Shown here: positions 61,863 through 64,000 of the stretch, piece by piece | How positions within the stretch are numbered: the stretch's first letter is position 1 | How the letters are laid out: each line of letters opens with the position of its first letter | Source of the DNA: Bacteroidia bacterium | GTDB lineage: Bacteria > Bacteroidota > Bacteroidia > Palsa-965 | Length of the DNA stretch: 64,000 nucleotides | Assembly (NCBI GenBank): GCA_025454955.1 | Contig: JALONL010000008.1 | Location: 186,001-250,000 of the forward strand | Reading direction: 5' to 3' | Program-made: the position numbers and the translations under genes | Notes under the pieces: generated by a model | Database searches by the model: none | Told to the model about the DNA's origin: nothing | Seen by the model: the letters and a program-made list of their open reading frames with translations, nothing else

Positions 61863-64000
61863 ATGACACCTGCTTACTCTCTCCGCAGTATTCTTTCTCT
61901 TTTATCGCTGCTTTGCTTTACCGCGCTTACCGCCCAAAACGGTGTGCTGCGCGGCCGCGTAACCGATGCAGCCACCAACGAACCGGTACTTTTTGCCATT
62001 GTGAGCCTTCAAAACACCAGCAAAGGCACCACTACCGACACGGCGGGCCGTTTCGAGTTCCGAAATCTTGAAGCGGGCTTATATAACGTGCAGGTGAATT
62101 TGCTGGGCTACAAACCCAAAATTGAGTTTGAGGTGCTTGTGACCAACATCAAACCCACCGAAATAGAAATCAGCCTCGAATCGGATGCCCGCAATGCCGA
62201 TACGGTAACCATTACCGCCTCGCCCTTTGCCAAAACGCTGGAAAGTCCGGTTTCGCTGCGCAGCATTGGCACTGCCGAAATTGAGCGTACACCCGGCGGC
62301 AACCGCGATATTTCAAGAACCATTCAATCGCTTCCAGGTGTGGCCTCGCCACCATCGTTCCGCAACGATATTATCATTCGCGGCGGAGCGCCCAACGAAA
62401 ACCGTTTTTTCCTTGATGGGATTGAAATTCCCAACATCAACCACTTTGCCACACAGGGCTCGTCGGGTGGGCCGGTAGGTTTGCTCAATGTGAATTATAT
62501 ACGTGAAGTGGATTTTTACTCGGGTGCTTTTCCGGCCACGCGGGGCAATGCGCTGAGTTCGGTTTTCGATTTCAAGATGAAAGACGGAAACACCGAGCGC
62601 ATCATTACCACCGGCACATTGGGTTCGAGCGATGTGGGTATAACATTCGACGGGCCGATTGGAAAAAACACCACCTACATTCTTTCGGCGCGCCGCTCTT
62701 ACCTTCAGTTTTTGTTTCGTGCGCTGCAACTTCCGTTTTTGCCTACCTACAACGACTTTCAGTTTAAAACCAAAACAAAATTCGGCGATAAAGGCGAACT
62801 CACTTTCCTCGGTCTGGGTGCCATAGACCAGTTTGCCCTCAACCTCGAACAAAACGAAACCGAATCGCAGCGTTACCTGCTCGAAGTGCTTCCGGTGCAG
62901 GAACAGTGGAATTATATGACCGGCGCCACCTACAAACATTTCCTGAGCAACGGCACTCTGTTTTTTGCATTGAGCCGAAACATGCTCGACAATACTTCCA
63001 CCAAGTATTACCTGAACGACGAAAGCGATCCGAACAACCTTACACTGCGATACGTGTCGCAGGAAAGCGAAAACAAATTCCGCTTCGAACACGCCATTTA
63101 CACCAACGGCTGGAAATTTACCTACGGCACGGGCGTGGAACTGGTGCGCTACACCAACGAAACTTTCCAGAGACTTTCCACACCCGCGGGCATAGTAACC
63201 GTTGATTTCGACTCGAAATTGGTGTTTATGAAATACGCACTCTTTGCACAGGCCAGCAAACGACTGCTCGAAGAACGCCTTACCCTTTCGCTGGGTCTTC
63301 GCACCGATTTTGCCGACTATTCCTCGGAAATGCTTAACCCGCTCAACCAGTTTTCGCCGCGCTTTTCGGCCTCTTACGCACTGAACGAGAAATGGTCGCT
63401 TAACGTAAACGCAGGCCGCTATTTCCAGTTGCCCGCCTACACGGTGCTTGGTTTCAGAAACAACGCCGGCGATCTGGTAAACAAAACCAATGGCGTGACC
63501 TACATCCGCGCCGACCACGCCGTGGCGGGCATCGAATATGCGCCCTGGAACAATGCGCGCATTACGGTAGAAGGTTTTTACAAAACATACAGCAACTATC
63601 CGTTTGTACTGAGCGATTCGGTTAATCTGGCCAATCTCGGTGCCGATTTCGGAGTAATTGGAAACACGGCGGTAACCTCTATCGGCGAAGGCCGCAGCTA
63701 TGGCGTGGAGTTTTTAATTCAGCAAAAACTTTATAAAGGTTTTTATGGTATTGCCGCCTACACTTTTGTGCGCAGCGAGTTCAGCACCAAAACCGGCGAC
63801 TTTGCGCCCTCGGCCTGGGACAATGGCCATATTGTGACACTCACGGCCGGACGCAAGTTTAAAAAAGGCTGGGAACTGGGTGTGCGCTGGCGTTTGCAGG
63901 GCGGCGCTCCGTTTACACCGGTTGATGTGCAGCGTTCATCGCTTATCAATGTGTGGAACGTGAGCGGACAGGGCCTGCCCGATTTCAACCGCCTCAACAG
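61863..64000 (+). CDS. TonB-dependent receptor with N-terminal carboxypeptidase-like domain, 3' end outside the window
   Basis: 712 codons visible, open to the right edge. Signal peptide about 1-24 (LSLLSLLCFTALTAQ). CarboxypepD_reg-like domain follows (NGVLRGRVTDAATNEPVLFA, DTAGRFEFRNLEAGLYNVQVNLLGYK). The plug domain has RTIQSLPGVASP, IIIRGGAPNENRFFLDGIEIPN, and the beta-barrel begins near residue 220 with alternating aromatic strands. This is a CirA/FecA-like or SusC-type outer-membrane importer; substrate unknown. The frame carries a long opposite-strand shadow. Divergent from the MarR gene. Confidence 0.93.
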   Translation, partial: MTPAYSLRSILSLLSLLCFTALTAQNGVLRGRVTDAATNEPVLFAIVSLQNTSKGTTTDTAGRFEFRNLEAGLYNVQVNLLGYKPKIEFEVLVTNIKPTEIEISLESDARNADTVTITASPFAKTLESPVSLRSIGTAEIERTPGGNRDISRTIQSLPGVASPPSFRNDIIIRGGAPNENRFFLDGIEIPNINHFATQGSSGGPVGLLNVNYIREVDFYSGAFPATRGNALSSVFDFKMKDGNTERIITTGTLGSSDVGITFDGPIGKNTTYILSARRSYLQFLFRALQLPFLPTYNDFQFKTKTKFGDKGELTFLGLGAIDQFALNLEQNETESQRYLLEVLPVQEQWNYMTGATYKHFLSNGTLFFALSRNMLDNTSTKYYLNDESDPNNLTLRYVSQESENKFRFEHAIYTNGWKFTYGTGVELVRYTNETFQRLSTPAGIVTVDFDSKLVFMKYALFAQASKRLLEERLTLSLGLRTDFADYSSEMLNPLNQFSPRFSASYALNEKWSLNVNAGRYFQLPAYTVLGFRNNAGDLVNKTNGVTYIRADHAVAGIEYAPWNNARITVEGFYKTYSNYPFVLSDSVNLANLGADFGVIGNTAVTSIGEGRSYGVEFLIQQKLYKGFYGIAAYTFVRSEFSTKTGDFAPSAWDNGHIVTLTAGRKFKKGWELGVRWRLQGGAPFTPVDVQRSSLINVWNVSGQGLPDFNRLN

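Noticed and set aside
62313..63518. Minus-strand open frame of about 400 codons
   Set aside because: Antisense to the TonB-dependent receptor, whose plug and barrel motifs are clear.

Overview
The window reads as a piece of chromosome from a member of the phylum Bacteroidota. The main evidence is five very large or medium secreted proteins carrying type IX secretion (T9SS) C-terminal sorting domains, both type A (short HPNPT-like tails) and type B (gliding-motility-associated tail). Promoter -7 boxes of the form TAnnTTTG stand in front of many genes, there is a SusC/TonB-type receptor with an N-terminal carboxypeptidase-like domain, and Shine-Dalgarno sequences are rare. Most of the window has fairly balanced base composition. 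Two stretches (about 10.1-13.5 kb and 42.2-43.6 kb) are visibly AT-rich and look acquired. I saw no rRNA, tRNA, CRISPR array, insertion sequence or integrase gene.

Layout. 1-9.3 kb: two tandem paralogous giant T9SS cell-surface proteins with a small secreted protein between them. 9.4-10.1 kb: an HD-type phosphohydrolase. 10.1-13.3 kb: an AT-rich, defence-like island on the minus strand encoding a GmrSD-type DUF262/HNH protein, a PD-(D/E)XK nuclease and a TOPRIM protein. It is punctuated by two imperfect inverted repeats that resemble integron attC sites. 13.5-15.1 kb: guaB. 15.2-19.0 kb: a putative zinc peptidase behind a T9SS type B giant. 19.1-19.6 kb: a repeat-rich spacer. 19.6-22.1 kb: a two-subunit M16 peptidase. 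22.3-27.5 kb: two T9SS type A proteins. 28-30.4 kb: ornithine aminotransferase and two small membrane proteins. 30.4-33.1 kb: a two-component system. 33.3-34.7 kb: a 23S rRNA uracil methyltransferase.

34.9-42.0 kb is a seven-gene minus-strand operon with short gaps or overlaps. It encodes a SpoIIE-type serine phosphatase, two SiaB-type kinases, a SiaC-type phosphoprotein, an ABCG-like ATPase-permease with a helical TerB-like N-terminus, a lipoprotein and a small secreted protein. I infer a partner-switching module that controls a membrane exporter. 43.9-51.9 kb is a complete chemotaxis operon (ParA, soluble PAS-PAS receptor, CheW, CheY, CheB, CheA, CheC-like, CheR). The receptor has no membrane segment and a ParA leads the operon, so a cytoplasmic, ParA-positioned array is likely. 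It ends at a bidirectional terminator facing four tandem paralogues of an about 130-residue STAS/SpoIIAA-like family. 53.9-61.7 kb holds housekeeping and envelope genes: NfeD-like, M48 lipoprotein peptidase, ClpS, class III aminotransferase, CoA-binding protein, MFS transporter, FloA, YdeI-like and MarR. The window closes with a TonB-dependent receptor running off the right edge, divergent from the MarR gene across a nested palindrome.

Best leads for something undescribed are: the low-GC three-gene nuclease/TOPRIM island with attC-like repeats; the Sia-type phosphatase/kinase/exporter operon with a degenerate second kinase; the dispersed palindromic element that recurs three times, each with repeat units on the same side; and the four-gene STAS-like expansion beside the chemotaxis operon.
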